Positions 10,721 to 22,602 are shown, numbered from the stretch's first letter. The stretch: DNA of 25,098 nucleotides from Oehlia diaphana (GCA_003833135.1 QZLH01001126.1:16621-41718); one strand, 5' to 3'. Translations and numbers: made by a program. Notes: a model not told the origin generated them from the sequence alone.

Positions 10721-12222
10721 TTATAAAGAAGTAGCGGAAGAAAATCCACTTATAGGATTAGATAATTTCATTGAATTCGCTGAATTTGTAACTAAATTAT
10801 CGGTAGTAGTGTTCAATATCGAGTCTTGAGGTGTATTTTTTGAGAAAGAATTACTACCATTATTAGAGTTACTTGAATTTGAATTTGAAGGAGACATTCC
10901 AACAAAACCTCTTCTGTCTCTTTTTCTCATAAATAATTTCCAATTATTTTTTAATTTACCTAAAATTCTGTCCATATCTCTTTGATTATCATCATCAGAT
11001 AAAACTGATGATAGAATATAAGACATTTGTAGCATACGAGTTGCTGTATCTGTTACTGGGATACCAGAATCAAAGTCATGAAATAATTTATCAAATGCAT
11101 CTAAAAATATTCAAGAAAAAATCATTAACGGGTTGGATATCATAAAAAAAAAATTATTAAGCAAATGAATACCTTCTATACGACTACCCATGGGTAAAAT
11201 AACATGATCACGGAAACTCTTTAATACTAAACGTCTAATACTTAATTGATTTTGTTGTGTAGTAGAATTATATATTTGTAACGGAAGAAAAACTCCTTCG
11301 AAATAAGGAATTACGGTACCAAAATAAAAAGACCATAATTCAACTAATCGCGATACCAATTTTTCATCTGGAACTCCAACTAATTTTCCGTTCAATGTAA
11401 ACATTCCTGACTCTAAAAGTTCATTTATACCATCATAGAGTAATTGTATCGACCTATCATTTATGCATCGTCTATTATATATATAAGATTTAATACATTA
11501 CTCAACATTTTAAATGTGTTTATCATCAAAGATTGTTTTGCTTACCTTACTAACTCGTTCAAATCCTCAATACTTAATTTTAACCCTTCACCGTTAAATA
11601 ATGGTAAGACTTTTACCGCCAACGAACCCCAAGTATCATGCTGTTGTCCTGATTGTTCCATTTTCTCCAATTCTTTCGAAGTCACTGAAGAAGTATCATA
11701 CAGCTGATTCATTTTATGATGTGAAATTGATGATGATGATGGTGTATACGGTATTGATCCGCCGGAAAGCGATTTCTCATGAAAAGTAGTAGAAGATAAT
11801 GAATACATCGTAGAAGTTGAATGCGATCTTTCCATTTGTGGACTTAATGTTGAATTTGTCATCGAAGAGGATGATGTATTACGACTAGAAAATGATGTTG
11901 CCCTCGTTGTACGATAAATTTGAGGAATAAAGGGTAGATTTTGGTTTTGATTCTGTTGTTGAAGAGGATTATTCCATACTCCATCTGTAGAAGTAGGTGT
12001 ATTGGATGTTCCTGTTTCCGTTGTCGTTCTTTCCGTTCTTTCCGAAGTAACTGAATTAGGTCCTACATAAGTTGAAGCTGAAGAAGAATACGATGGTAAA
12101 CTTGTACTAATAGGTGCACGAAGATGCGAGAATGATGATGCTGATGATGTAGTTGATGTACTTAAAGAATTAATTGTTGAACGTGGCGATTCGTTAATTT
12201 CATTTATCGGATTTAAACTCAT
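10721..12222 (-). CDS. HbrB-domain TORC2 subunit (PRR5/Bit61 family)
   Basis: HbrB, PRR5/Protor and Bit61 proteins are TORC2-associated subunits linked to polarity and AGC-kinase signalling at the plasma membrane. Exons 12222-11546, 11471-11173 and 11100-10721 join in phase to 451 residues. Residues 1-190 are low-complexity Ser/Thr/Asn and probably disordered and phosphorylated. The HbrB domain starts near Trp198 (WGSLAVKVLPLFNGEG) and includes LLESGMFTLNGK, the LVELWSFYFGTVIPYFEGVF core, FLPLQ, RRLVLKSFRDHVILP and TRMLQMSYILSSVLSD, ending near residue 390 (RKRDRRGF). A Ser/Asn-rich tail follows. The frame is open upstream to another ATG at 12303, which would add 27 residues. I prefer 12222 because the added residues look like leader sequence. 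It is divergent from the thioesterase gene. Confidence 0.9.
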
Positions 12223-12427
12223 GATTTTTTTAATAAAAGTAAAGTTCCATACCATCATCCCATGACGCCATTTATATTGATTTGTTTGGTCGACATTGTG
12301 CATGCATATTCATTTAACTTTAAATAATGCCAGATACCAGGTATCTAATCCCAAAATTGATTCTTTCACTTAATGTGACGCGGTAATCGTTAAAAGAAAA
12401 AATTTTTTTTTCAAGCAATTTATTAAT
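12223..12427. promoter_or_regulatory. Divergent promoter between HbrB-like and thioesterase genes
   Basis: 205 bp separate the two chosen start codons. If the HbrB-like protein begins at 12303 the gap shrinks to 124 bp. Unlike the two neighbouring divergent promoters it has no CACGTG. It contains a GACGCGG stretch near 12377 and a T-rich run just before the thioesterase start. No further motif can be supported. Confidence 0.45.
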
Positions 12428-14596
12428 ATGATTTTGGGAAGAATTTGTGCTTGGATCATTTCGACTATTAATTGGCTGTTTAGGCCAAACAGTCGCCGCT
12501 TACTGAGAAATGTACCGGAAGCTAAGGAAGTGTCTTCGTCTAGGTAGTATTTTAGTTCGTATATTTCAAAAATAAATTAAACTTCTATTATTTATCATAT
12601 TTCTTTTAACAGAGTAACAATGACAGAAATAGTTTTGCCCTCACACGCTGATACTCGCGGTTTTGTTTTTGGTGGGGTTGTTTTAGAATGGATAGATCTT
12701 GCGGCAGGAATATCCGCAAAAAAACATGCCGTCTATCCATGTGTAAAGTGTAGTGTTTAACAACAAATTTCCACCAAATCGCGTCATTTTTTATTATGTT
12801 TGAATTAATTAATTTATCTCGTTTCATTATATAGGTTTCGAGAAGTGTTGACGCTGTTCATTTTATGCATCCTATTAGAGTTGGCGATTTTCTTATAATA
12901 CAGGCTAGTGTAAATAGAGCTTGGAATACTTCGATGGAGGTTAGTTGATTAATATAATAATTTTGCATCTTATGGTTATATTATCGCGATCTACCATTTT
13001 TATTATTTTGTTGTTGTCGTTACCTAGGTTGGCGTACGTGTTGAAACCGAAAATGCTATTACAGGAAAGCGAAGATATTGCTGTCATGGTAATATTCTTT
13101 TTTAATCGATTAGTTTTGGTAACATTTCATTAATTACTTTAAATTATGTATCAGCATATTTGACGTTTGTTGCTCTAAGTCCGGGTAATGACAAACGTTC
13201 TGGAAGTCCAAGATATAATACTACCACCGCAAAAGTACCCCGTATTATTTCAGTAACACCGATTGAGCAGCAACGTTATGACAATGCCGAAACCAGAAGG
13301 CAGGTAAAGATCAGTTAAAATTTTGTCTAATTATTAACTAATACGAGATACATATTGATTCGTTCGTTTTTTTTTGCAGGCTCGTGTAACTAAATTAAAA
13401 CATACAGATGATAAAGGCCACCGTGAACAACATAAACTAGAAGCATTAAGAGAACTTATGCGCGAATGGTCAGAGCATCGCAATACAGAAACAAAGAGTA
13501 CTGCAGAGTTACCGCCCCTTTTACAAGAACCTGAAACGTATAATGAACAAAATGAAGAAGGTGGTACTGACGCTAATGATCCTGCAAAATTGTATTTAAC
13601 TCGACGGAGGTCCACACTAAAAGGTGTTTTTCCTACGCAGCCTGAATCCAAATATATTTCTGAAAGTTTTGCAGAAATTGTAGAAACGGTTTTACCTCAA
13701 CATGCAAATACATTACAGGTAGCGAAATAAAAACTTTTTTGAATCGTTTTTACTTAGTTTGTTTTGATATATTTGTTTTTAAATGAAAGATTACTTTTGG
13801 CGGTCAAATTATGAAATGGATGGAACATTGTTGTTTTGTTAGTGCATCAAGACACTCAAGACGGTTCCTATTATTGGCAAGGTTTGATTGGACTCCTTAA
13901 CTAACAAGTTTTAAATTAAGTGATCTAATTAAAATTTTTTTTTATCTCAATTATTATAGTATAGATTCTCTTCAGTTTTTTAGACCTACATATGTTGGAG
14001 ATTGTACGAAATATGAACTAACATTAATTAAAGTGTTTTCCTTGATTGGTTGCATTATATTTACATATATTATCATTTCTCAATAGGCATAACAATTCGA
14101 TCAATTATTTCTCGTTCATTTCATTCAAGTATGGAGGCATATGTATCCGTAGAAGCTGGTAAGTTATATGATATATTTAATAATTTTTCAGTTAGCAGAC
14201 TTAATAAATTTTTCTCTTGATTTTTTTATTTATTAGTAAACTTAATGACAGGAGAAAGATTCTTTACCAATGATGGTTTTTATACCATGGGTTAGTATTT
14301 GTTAACAGTACCCTTCATTACATGCAAGGCTTTTTTTTTAATTATTGTAATTCATTTGTATTTCGAATTCAGTTGCTGTTGATTTTGCCAATGCCCCAAC
14401 ACCTGTTTCAAATCTCATTCCAGACCGGGAAGAAGAGCACGAAATATATAAAGGTGCTGAAGTCAGGAGAACTCTAAGGCTTCAACAACGAAGAGAATTA
14501 GTTCAAAAAGAAATGGCTGCTCATCCTGAAGAATTTGAAAAGACTCAAGACACTAACTTTGATAGTATTTCTGAGCAAAAAAAAACTATAATATAG
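12428..14596 (+). CDS. Double-hotdog acyl-CoA thioesterase (ACOT11/12-like)
   Basis: Predicted to hydrolyse acyl-CoA thioesters. Eleven exons, 12428-12543, 12613-12742, 12835-12939, 13028-13088, 13155-13303, 13380-13718, 13790-13881, 13960-14003, 14087-14158, 14237-14290 and 14373-14596, join in phase to 461 residues. Residues 1-38 are hydrophobic and basic (ICAWIISTINWLFRP), a possible membrane anchor or targeting segment. Hotdog 1 (~40-160) has LPSHADTRGFVFGGVVLEWI, with the catalytic-type Asp67, and VDAVHFMHPIRVGD. Hotdog 2 (~280-391) has LPQHANTLQITFGGQIMKWM, FFRPTYVGD and SSMEAYVSVEA. A charged linker and a basic or acidic helical tail complete the protein. In hotdog 2 the residue usually Asn before TFGG (GNTFGG in ACOT12-type proteins) reads Ile301. 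Two splice choices were settled by family alignment: donors at 12743 and 14004. Confidence 0.87.
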
Positions 14597-15535
14597 TATA
14601 TATTGTTCCTGTTAAATATTTTCTTGTTATTCTGTAAATTTTTTTTTTGTAATCAAATATATCACTTTTAAATATAAATTTTTACTAATTTACTACTTTC
14701 TAAATAATACAATTGATATTTAAATGTTTTTTGACAAAAATATATTGAATATATTCAGGCAAAAGTACTTGTTTTTTACGATAAAATTTTTATATAAATG
14801 TTATTATATATTTATTAAGATTTTCAAAAAATAAATAGTAAATATATGGCTTATAATTAAAATTTAGATAGAAATTCATTTGCAAAAATAATATCAATGT
14901 CTTTATATGATAATTTTTTGCATACGTATAAGATTTATAATAACATTTTTTTATAATTAATAAAAGCAAGATTTTCAAATATGTACCTAATAAGCTAGAG
15001 TTAAGTTTAACGCTATCACGTGCAAGTGCATAACTCCTAAACTCTGGTAAGGTACGTACGCACGGTGCGTACGTTAAGGAACCTCTAGGGTGTACGATTA
15101 CTACGATTTTAATGTACGAACTGGCCGAGGGATCCTCATATGATTCAGCGTATATGTTAATTCCGGCCAGAAATTGCGTATTACAGGAGCAGCTTGAAAA
15201 TTCCTTATTCTACGTACCCTAGTTTTCCTGATGAGAGATTCAAAAATCAAAAAAGTGTCAATTTCAAGGCGGCTATTTTACTACCTATTTTTAGTCTAGT
15301 AGTACAAAGTCACGTTACCGAAATTTTTATTTTCGAATTGCTTATTTTCGGTGAAATATGGTAGATAATAATTCCTAATTGCCACGCAAATTATTTATCA
15401 CTTACTATCACCTGGTGAAGTTTTACTATAAATTTCTGGCTACATAGCCATTCTACCAAAAAATCGAGTATATATTATAATTATTACCTAACAGACTTTT
15501 AAAGAGAAACATTTGAATTTTTGTAAGCCGTAAAA
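14597..15535. other. Intergenic region upstream of CWC15
   Basis: The first part, to about 14990, is very AT-rich and probably holds the 3' end of the thioesterase transcript. From about 15000 the base composition becomes clearly more balanced and includes CACGTG at 15017-15022 and a 10-bp-arm palindrome at 15054-15074. No open frame, RNA gene or transposon terminus is recognisable. The 3' part must contain the CWC15 promoter. Confidence 0.55.
15054..15074. repeat. Perfect palindrome, 10-bp arms around one central base
   Basis: ACGTACGCAC, one G, then GTGCGTACGT. It is GC-richer than its surroundings, contains two CGTACG cores, and lies ~460 bp upstream of CWC15. It could be a dimeric protein-binding site or the remnant of an inverted-repeat element. 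Nothing decides between these. Confidence 0.85.
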
Positions 15536-16470
15536 ATGACTACAGCTGCTAGACCGACATTTGATCCTGCTAGAGGTTACGATAGTAAAGCTCCGACGTT
15601 ACAGTATAGCTCTCGGGATCTTGCAGCACACACAAAACTTAAATATAGGTAAATAATACTTACCTTACCTTGCGGAATAGTTGTTTTCATACTGTCCCTT
15701 ACTGATCGCTTACCTTCTATAAAGACAAACAGGACAACTCACAAAAGAAGAACTTGATAAAATAGATCTTAAAGAAGAACTCTTAAAAGCAGAAAGAGAA
15801 CACTTTGAGGCAAATCACAAAGGAATTTCTTATGATGATAATTCTGTCACTGAAGAACAATTAGCAGAAAAACGTCGAAGGTTATTAATAGAAGCCGCTG
15901 ATAAGGATGACAGCGACGACGACGATACTGAAGAGGATAGCGACAGGTATGATAAATTGGTAATTTTAATTAATTTTATGGTATCCAACGGAGCTCAAAT
16001 AATATTCATTTTGTTCAGTGAAGATTTAGATGAAGAAGATGATGCGCTAGCTTTACAGCATGAATTGGAGAAAATTAGAAAGGAACGTGCAGAAGAAAAG
16101 GAACGACAGGTTATTTTCTAATCCTATCTGAATTGTTAGGAATTTTTTTTTAGCTTTATTCACCTGGATTTTTTAATTTCAAAGGAACTCGAAAATTTGG
16201 AGGAAGACGAAAGAAAAAAACAAGAAGAAGCTTTAACTGGAAATCCCCTTCTTAATAAAGATTTCAGTGTTAAGCGAAGGTAGTTTAATTCTTTTAAAAA
16301 ATCTAAGTATGTAGTAAATCCTTACATTAATCCTTTTTTTTAGGTGGGATGACGATGTAATTTTCAAAAATCAAGCACGTGGCGTCGATGATAAACCAAA
16401 AAAACGGTTTATTAATGATACTTTACGCAGTGATTTCCACCGTAAATTTATGAACAAATACGTGAAATAA
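15536..16470 (+). CDS. CWC15: CWC15 (Cwf15) spliceosome component
   Basis: Cwc15 is a nuclear protein of the Prp19/CDC5L (NineTeen)-associated part of activated spliceosomes. Exons 15536-15648, 15725-15946, 16019-16109, 16185-16279 and 16344-16470 join in phase to 215 residues, matching the ~200-230 residue family. The N-terminus [33 protein letters not shown] and the C-terminus [16 protein letters not shown] with [20 protein letters not shown] are diagnostic. The middle is acidic ([20 protein letters not shown]) followed by a charged helix ([16 protein letters not shown]) and the conserved GNPLLN. It is transcribed in the same direction as LSM14 downstream, with 459 bp between them. Confidence 0.97.
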
Positions 16471-16929
16471 AGCCGAGCTCTTTTTAATAACCTATTTAAT
16501 AGAAAATTTATTATATTATTTTTTACTCACTTTATTAAGATATATTATAAAAGTAAATTGATAAAAATTTATAAAAGTTAATTTTTTAATTTTTGTGCGA
16601 ATCTGGTAATAAAGGATTATTAACCATATATATACTGCTAAACTTTACTCAAAAATTAACATAATTACTATTATGAAAATTGGTTATTTTAAAACCTTTT
16701 TAATCTAGTAATTGTCAGCATGATTTGGTTTTTCCGAAAATCGATTATCCCAAAACTTCACTAGGGTGTGTTTAAATACACTTACGGAATAGGTTTTATC
16801 ACAAAGAAATTTTTTTTTTTTTTCATACCACCAACTTCCGGGCTCACCCAACTCAAATTCTTTCGTTATTGAAATTTTAACCAACTTAAACGTATATAGG
16901 ATTGAGGTGTATACTCCTCAGAGGCAAAG
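16471..16929. other. Intergenic region between CWC15 and LSM14
   Basis: 459 bp, AT-rich, with the probable CWC15 3' end on the left and the LSM14 promoter on the right. A T-rich run at about 16810-16822 and an A/G-rich leader directly before the LSM14 start are visible. No gene or clear regulatory motif can be supported. Confidence 0.5.
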
Positions 16930-19436
16930 ATGAGTGGTGTTGGATATATTGGGTCCAAGATCAGCCTCATATCAAAGTCTGACATTCGTTATGTGGGCAT
17001 ATTGCATAGCATCAATTCAGCCGATTCAACCGTAGCTCTTGAACAAGGTTTGTTTTTTTGTATATTGGAGTTTTCTTTACTTGGAAATCCTTTTTAAGTT
17101 TCTTTGTAGTTTTTTACGTTCTTTATAATAAAAGAGTAAAAACACAAAAGTTCCTTTACATCTTGATTTTTTTCTTGTCTTGGACAAAAGTTAGTTTGTA
17201 GAATTCGAGGGTGGTTCTTTATTTAAGTTCTTAGAAAATTTAATGGCTGAGTGAGTTTTCCGAGCCATAATATTTTCTTGTTTTAACACAATGAAAGGGA
17301 TTTCAAAAAAAATTTTTTGTGTAAAACATTATCGATTAACCATTGTCATTTATCGATGATTTTCTTTTTCCGTTTGATTAGTTCGTTCTTATGGAACGGA
17401 GGGCCGCCGAGGAAGTCCTGCAGAGGAAATTCCTCCTTCTGACAATATTTTTGAATATATAGTGTTTCGTGGTTCAGATGTTAAAGATTTGCACGTCTGT
17501 GAAGCTCCCGCTCAACAACAGTCGTTACCTCCTCAAGTTCCTAATGATCCTGCTATTCTTGGGGTGAGAATTAATTTCAATATTAATATTTATCGAATTT
17601 AGGTTATTTGACATATCTTATTCGATGTATCCATAAGCCGTTATTTTTTGAAGATATGATGAAAACTTTGGATGAAATTGAAATTCTGAATGCAAAATTT
17701 ACTGATGCTAATAACTTATGTTGCCTTCCTACTGATTCTTCAAATGTATAGCAAGTTGACTAAAAAATAAAAATAACACGTACTCCCTAAAGCAAAATCT
17801 CAAAATTTATTTTCATCAAATTTTTAATATTTAGACTACCGCTCCTCGACCACCTAGTTTTCAGAGTTATGCTCCTCCACCACCGATGGGAGTACAACCA
17901 CCTAATTTCGCTGTGAACCCGTTTTATATTCAACAAGTAGCTGCTGCTGCTTCATTTCAGCAACAGCCGCAATACTGGCAACAACCACATCCTCAATCAC
18001 AGGTAAATTTTTTTTTATTTTATTTAATGCATGTACAATAAATGAAACTTACGCTTGATGAAAAATTCTTGTGAATCTAAGTAATCTTTTGTTGTCATTA
18101 TTTTTATTTTTTATTAACTTTATAATCCGTAATAATTTGTTTAAAATTCACGTTTGAATTTAACCCTCTCCATCCCCCTTTGGAACGGATAGCTAAATAA
18201 TAACATTTCAGAATCCGCTGCCAAAGAAGCTGAACAATCAAAGCAATTACAGGTCTGCAGTTTTGGCAGCAAAATTTACTCAATGATTAACACAGCTCCT
18301 ATATAGGTCCATTTTCACACCAATACCTAACTCCTTGAATACAGAAAGAACATTCAGCACCTGACAAGATTGAAGAACCTAGACCGGAAAAGCAATCTTC
18401 AGTCAAAAACTTCGCCAAGACGGGCACGAGTTCACGGTCTACCGTTACGACTAATAATAGAAATAATGACGCTACAGCGGAAATACCGTCAACGTCCGCC
18501 GTCGAAAACTTGGCCAAAAAAGTTAGTGAAATTAATTTAACGGCAACAAAAGAAACTAATGGTGAAAAACAAGGTTTATATAGTTTTTTTTTTGGTGATT
18601 ATTTATAATTCTTATTTACTAACTTAATTTATTTGTAGCAACTGTAAACAATCATGCTCGCCCTTCTGCTCCAAGTAATAATAGGCTTCCTGGTATGGGC
18701 GGACATCTTTTGCAACAAAATCGTAGAGGTGGTCGTGGCAGTCGGCGAAGTTACAACCAGAATTATGATCGAAACAGGATTCCTGTTCCTCAATCTGATT
18801 TCGATTTTGAATCTTCGAATGCCAAGTTCAATAAAGAAGAGATTGTCAAGGAAGTTGTTAAAAAAATTCATCCAAATGATCAAAAAGAAGAAGAACCTGT
18901 AGATGGACATGAAGAAGAGGAAGAAGAAGATATTTTGATACCACCTGCTGAAAGCTATTATGATAGGAACAAATCATTCTTTGATAATATTTCTTGCGAA
19001 ACTAAAGAACGTTTAGAACAACAAGGTCCTGATGGCCGGTAAGTTTTTGTAAATCAATGCATTTTTTCAATAGTATATGGTATCTTTTTTAACTTTTCCC
19101 GATAAAATATCAGTCGCAGTTTATCTGTCGCTGAAAGACGACAAAAGCAATCAGAAGAAAGACGTCTGAATCTTGAAACTTTTGGACAAGTATCAATTGA
19201 TGGTGGAAGATATCGTGGAAGTTATCGTGGTCGCAGCTATAGAGGAAGTAGAGGAGGATACCGTGGAAGTCGTGGCAATGGAAGTGGCGGTTATAGAGGA
19301 GGATATTCTAACAATTTTCGAGGGAATAATTATAGGGTAAGTATGCAATTAATTGTTTTTTTTAGAGATTTTTGATCATTTCAAGTACTTATTCTCTTAT
19401 TTTCTTCAGCAACAATTGCAACAACAACAATCATGA
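16930..19436 (+). CDS. LSM14: LSM14/Scd6 family mRNP protein (RAP55, Tral)
   Basis: A cytoplasmic translational repressor and P-body/stress-granule protein that binds the DEAD-box helicase Dhh1/DDX6 and decapping factors. Exons 16930-17047, 17382-17563, 17835-18002, 18193-18252, 18345-18573, 18639-19038, 19114-19336 and 19410-19436 join in phase to 468 residues. Residues 1-80 form the divergent Lsm domain ([30 protein letters not shown]). A Pro/Gln-rich linker and a Ser/Thr-rich region follow. The FDF box is at ~305-320 ([16 protein letters not shown]), FFD-like SFFDNIS follows, then the TFG box ETFGQ near 407-411. An RGG/YRG-rich tail (~417-460) and a short Gln-rich end encoded by a 27-nt last exon finish the protein. 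The first intron (334 nt) and second (271 nt) are long for this locus. Exon 4 boundaries are the least certain: the donor is GTCTGC. Confidence 0.95.
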
Positions 19437-22050
19437 ATAAAAAGAATTATAATTTTTAAAGGCGTATTTTTTTTGTATTTGTCTAGTTTTTTATTCTTAT
19501 TTTCTTATATATCCTTATTGGTGAATCATCAGTTTGGTTTTGTCATCACTCATATCACCACTCTTTTCACTTTACCACCTACCTGGTATTTTTTTAATAT
19601 CTAATTCGAGATTTGTATAAAAGAAATTGAGGAGAAGCTAATATATAACAATAAAAAAAAATGAGAAAGTAGAAGAGGAAAGAAAAAAAACGGAATAATG
19701 GGAATAAAAAGGGAAGGGAAAAAATAAGTTAAAAAAAATAATAGGTGCATTTTTTATATACAAAAGTGAGTTTTAAATTTGATATGTATTTGTAGTCTTA
19801 TTAAAACTGGTGAATGATTTTTAGTAGGAAAATAATGCTCTTTTATTATTTCTTTACATATATATTTTTTAATACAAGTTAAATTTGTATAAAGTTAGTT
19901 ATAAACACTAAATTTGGTCCAAGTTAAATTTATAAACTGGCTAGTATTAAATCAAATTTTATATAATTTATATAATTATATTAATAACAATATATTATAA
20001 AATTTTATTCAAATATAAGCATTAGCAGTAATTAACTTATCCTAAAATATATAACCAGTTAAAATCCTACATAATTAAATTTTTTATCTGTTATTTTAAA
20101 TTTTACTTCTGCTGTTATATATTATTTTATTATATATATTAAATAAATTAAAGATTAAATCAAACATTATTATATAATTTATAAAATTAATATATTTGTA
20201 TTTATATCAAAATTTAAAAAATAATTGCATATAAATAAAATAATAGATTTATTTATAAAATAAATATTGTAATATAATAATTAACTGTATATTTACAAAT
20301 GAATTTTATTTTATTTTATATAATTTTATAATAAAAAAAAGCTTAAAATTAAGTATAAACCCAAAATATATATATTAAAAAAAAAATTACTTTTTTTTTA
20401 TTTATTTATATTATAATAATTAATATTATTAATTCTTTATTATTTTGATAATTTTAATTACAAAACAAACTATTTTCTAATTTAAAGAACAATTTGAAAA
20501 TTAAAAAAAGATTTTCATAATAAAATAAATAGAAATCTAATATTAAACATAATTAAACAAAAGTAGATTTACTAAAAAAGAATGAAAATTTTGTAGTTTT
20601 TTTTTAATTTATAAATCTAATAATACTCTTTCCTTCTTTTTTTCCTATAATAAATAAAATTTTATTATTATTTTATATTAAAAAATAGAAAAAATTTAAT
20701 AAATTTAATAATAAATAAAAATCTAATTAGGTGACTGATCTTATTAACTTAATAAAAGCTATTTCTTTAAAAATTACACCTAAAAATAAAATATTTATTA
20801 TTAGTTAAAGGATTTCATTAAAATTTTATTGAAATAAAAATTTTTTTTTATTAGAAAATCAATTTTTTGTATTTATAAATAACCTACCTGAATAATTACT
20901 ATTAAACCTTTAGAAAAACTTTTTTTTCTTGTAAATTATATATTTTTTCATTATTAAAATTATATATTTATCTAAACTTTTAAAAGGATCTTAAAAAAGT
21001 TTATTTTTTAATTTAAACTTCTTATATTATTTTGTCAATGATTAAAGCAACTGAAAAACTTTAATGTTTTAATAAGTTAACTAAAATTTTAACTTAATAG
21101 GAGAGTCTTATGTTAATCACAAAGAATCATGAAATAATATTAGATATTTAGTTAAAGAAAATAAGTTTTATTAAAATAATATAAAATTTTAAATAAAGTG
21201 TCAAGAATTTAAATGATATATATTTTAAATTTGTAATTTTAATATTGAAAAATTATTGTAATTTAAAATTTTATTATTTTGCATTACAACTATTTAAAAT
21301 TAAATAATATAATATAATTTTAATTAATTTCAACTTTAATTTTAACTTTAGACTTTTAAACTAAAATATTTTGATTTTAATTTTAATTTTGACTTTACTA
21401 TTAAGATAGATTACTCTGTGACCTAAGGTAAGGATTATATATAAAATTCTTTAAGATCTTACTATAAAAAGAAATTTTATAAATTTTATGTTACATTGTT
21501 ATAATATTTTCCTTTTTAGTTAATTAACCAATAAAATTTAAGCAAATTCTAAGGTAAAGTTTCATAAAAAAGTAGAAATAGATTGAAAAATTCTATATAT
21601 ATTAATATAGCATTTTGTTTAATAATTTTGTGGCATTTGTTTATTAAGTTTTGTGGCATTTATCTATTGAATTTTATTGCATTGGTATTGTTATTTATTA
21701 AAATTCATTAATTTCTTTATAAGTAAAAATCTGGATTATGAACTGAAACATTAAATTATTTTTGTTTAAAGATAACCATAATTTAAAAAAATGCTGTAAT
21801 ATAAAATTTTTATATAGTGTAATTAATTAAGGCTATAAAAATCTTATAACTATAATTCAAATTTTTAAAAAATAATTAAGGCTAGCATCTTTATTTTTGT
21901 TATAAATTACATATAATATAAAGACTAAAGAGTGTATATAAAGTTTAAATTTCAGCTTTATATATTTAATTCTGGCTAACAATTTTTATTTGAACCTTTA
22001 AATTATTATATATTAAATTAAGATCCTGGATATTTAATATAAAAATTATA
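19437..22050. other. Very AT-rich gene desert downstream of LSM14
   Basis: The first ~350 bp probably carry the LSM14 3' UTR. From about 19850 the sequence is almost entirely A/T, with stops in every frame and no frame worth calling. Small local duplications occur, for example a TTTTGTGGCATTT motif repeated near 21626-21662. No tRNA, centromere-like array or transposase remnant is visible. Confidence 0.6.
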
Positions 22051-22054
22051 ATGG

Positions 22055-22277
22055 ACTTTTGGCTAAAAACATCACTTTTTGCTAAAACCCAAAAAATCAT
22101 TTTTTGTAAATATCTCAGCATCTAATAATTCAATTTTGATAAACTATTTTTTATTTATAGCCCTTATTTAGCTCTACAATTTTAAAAAAAAATTATCAAG
22201 ATTGAACTACTAGATGTCAAGATATTTACAAAAAATAATTTTTTAAGCTCTTAAAAAATGGGCTAATTGCCAAAAGT
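22055..22277. mobile_element. Foldback (long inverted repeat) element
   Basis: Two 47-bp arms, 22096-22142 and 22193-22239, are near-perfect reverse complements separated by a 50-bp spacer. Weaker symmetry continues outward to ACTTTTGGC at 22055-22063 and GCCAAAAGT at 22269-22277, which may be the true termini. There is no coding capacity. It is consistent with a non-autonomous foldback/MITE-type element. The transcript would form a long hairpin. No convincing target-site duplication was identified. Confidence 0.7.
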
Positions 22278-22412
22278 ATAACTTATAACCTGTTTTAGAG
22301 ATATCTAAAAATTATATAAAAATTAAAAATTATATTAAAATTTATATAATTTAAAGTATATAATAATATAGTTTTACATCTGATTTTATCTGATTTAATA
22401 TTTACTTTACTA

Positions 22413-22602
22413 CAGTCAGCTCTCAATATAACAAACCCTCCAGTTTTCACCTCAGTTCATTATAAGGTTATAGCGAAGAATTTTAAAGAATTTAATTGGT
22501 TGATTCGTTATAATGAAAGTTATGGTCGTATTTGATTGGTTAGATGTCATGTACTTGGATAAATTCATTGTAAAGTAGGTTCGTTATATCGAGAGCTGAC
22601 TG
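22413..22602. mobile_element. 190-bp MITE with pogo/Tigger-like terminal inverted repeats
   Basis: The left end begins CAGTCAGCTCTC and continues to a TATAACAAACC core. The right end (22578-22602) is its reverse complement with 23 of 25 positions matching. Both ends abut TA (22411-22412 and 22603-22604), the target-site duplication expected of Tc1/mariner/pogo transposons. The CAG terminus with a TATAACGAAC-like interior resembles pogo/Tigger ends known from many eukaryotes. It has no transposase, so it would need an autonomous relative for movement. The well-kept ends suggest fairly recent insertion. Confidence 0.85.

Noticed and set aside
12731..12834. Donor GTCTAT at 12731 for thioesterase intron 2
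   Set aside because: The GTAAAG site at 12743 is a better donor, keeps the phase and adds VYPC, which fits the family pattern before the VSRSVDAVHF strand.
13334..13651. 105-codon minus-strand frame
   Set aside because: Antisense shadow of thioesterase exon 6, whose plus-strand frame splices in phase with both neighbours.
14033..14086. Later donor (GTGTTT at 14033) for thioesterase intron 8
   Set aside because: It gives an in-frame stop right after the junction. The donor at 14004 restores the frame and matches the hotdog family in length between VGD and VEA.
15229..15300. Box C-like TGATGAG suggesting a C/D snoRNA
   Set aside because: No CTGA box D or closing stem at a suitable distance downstream.
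18200..18252. Acceptor TTTCAG at about 18211 for LSM14 exon 4
   Set aside because: It would read in the wrong frame relative to exon 5. The acceptor at 18192 gives a clean in-phase exon of 20 codons.
18629..18910. Overlapping open frames on both strands near LSM14 exon 6
   Set aside because: Only the frame carrying the FDF box and splicing in phase is real. The others are shadows.
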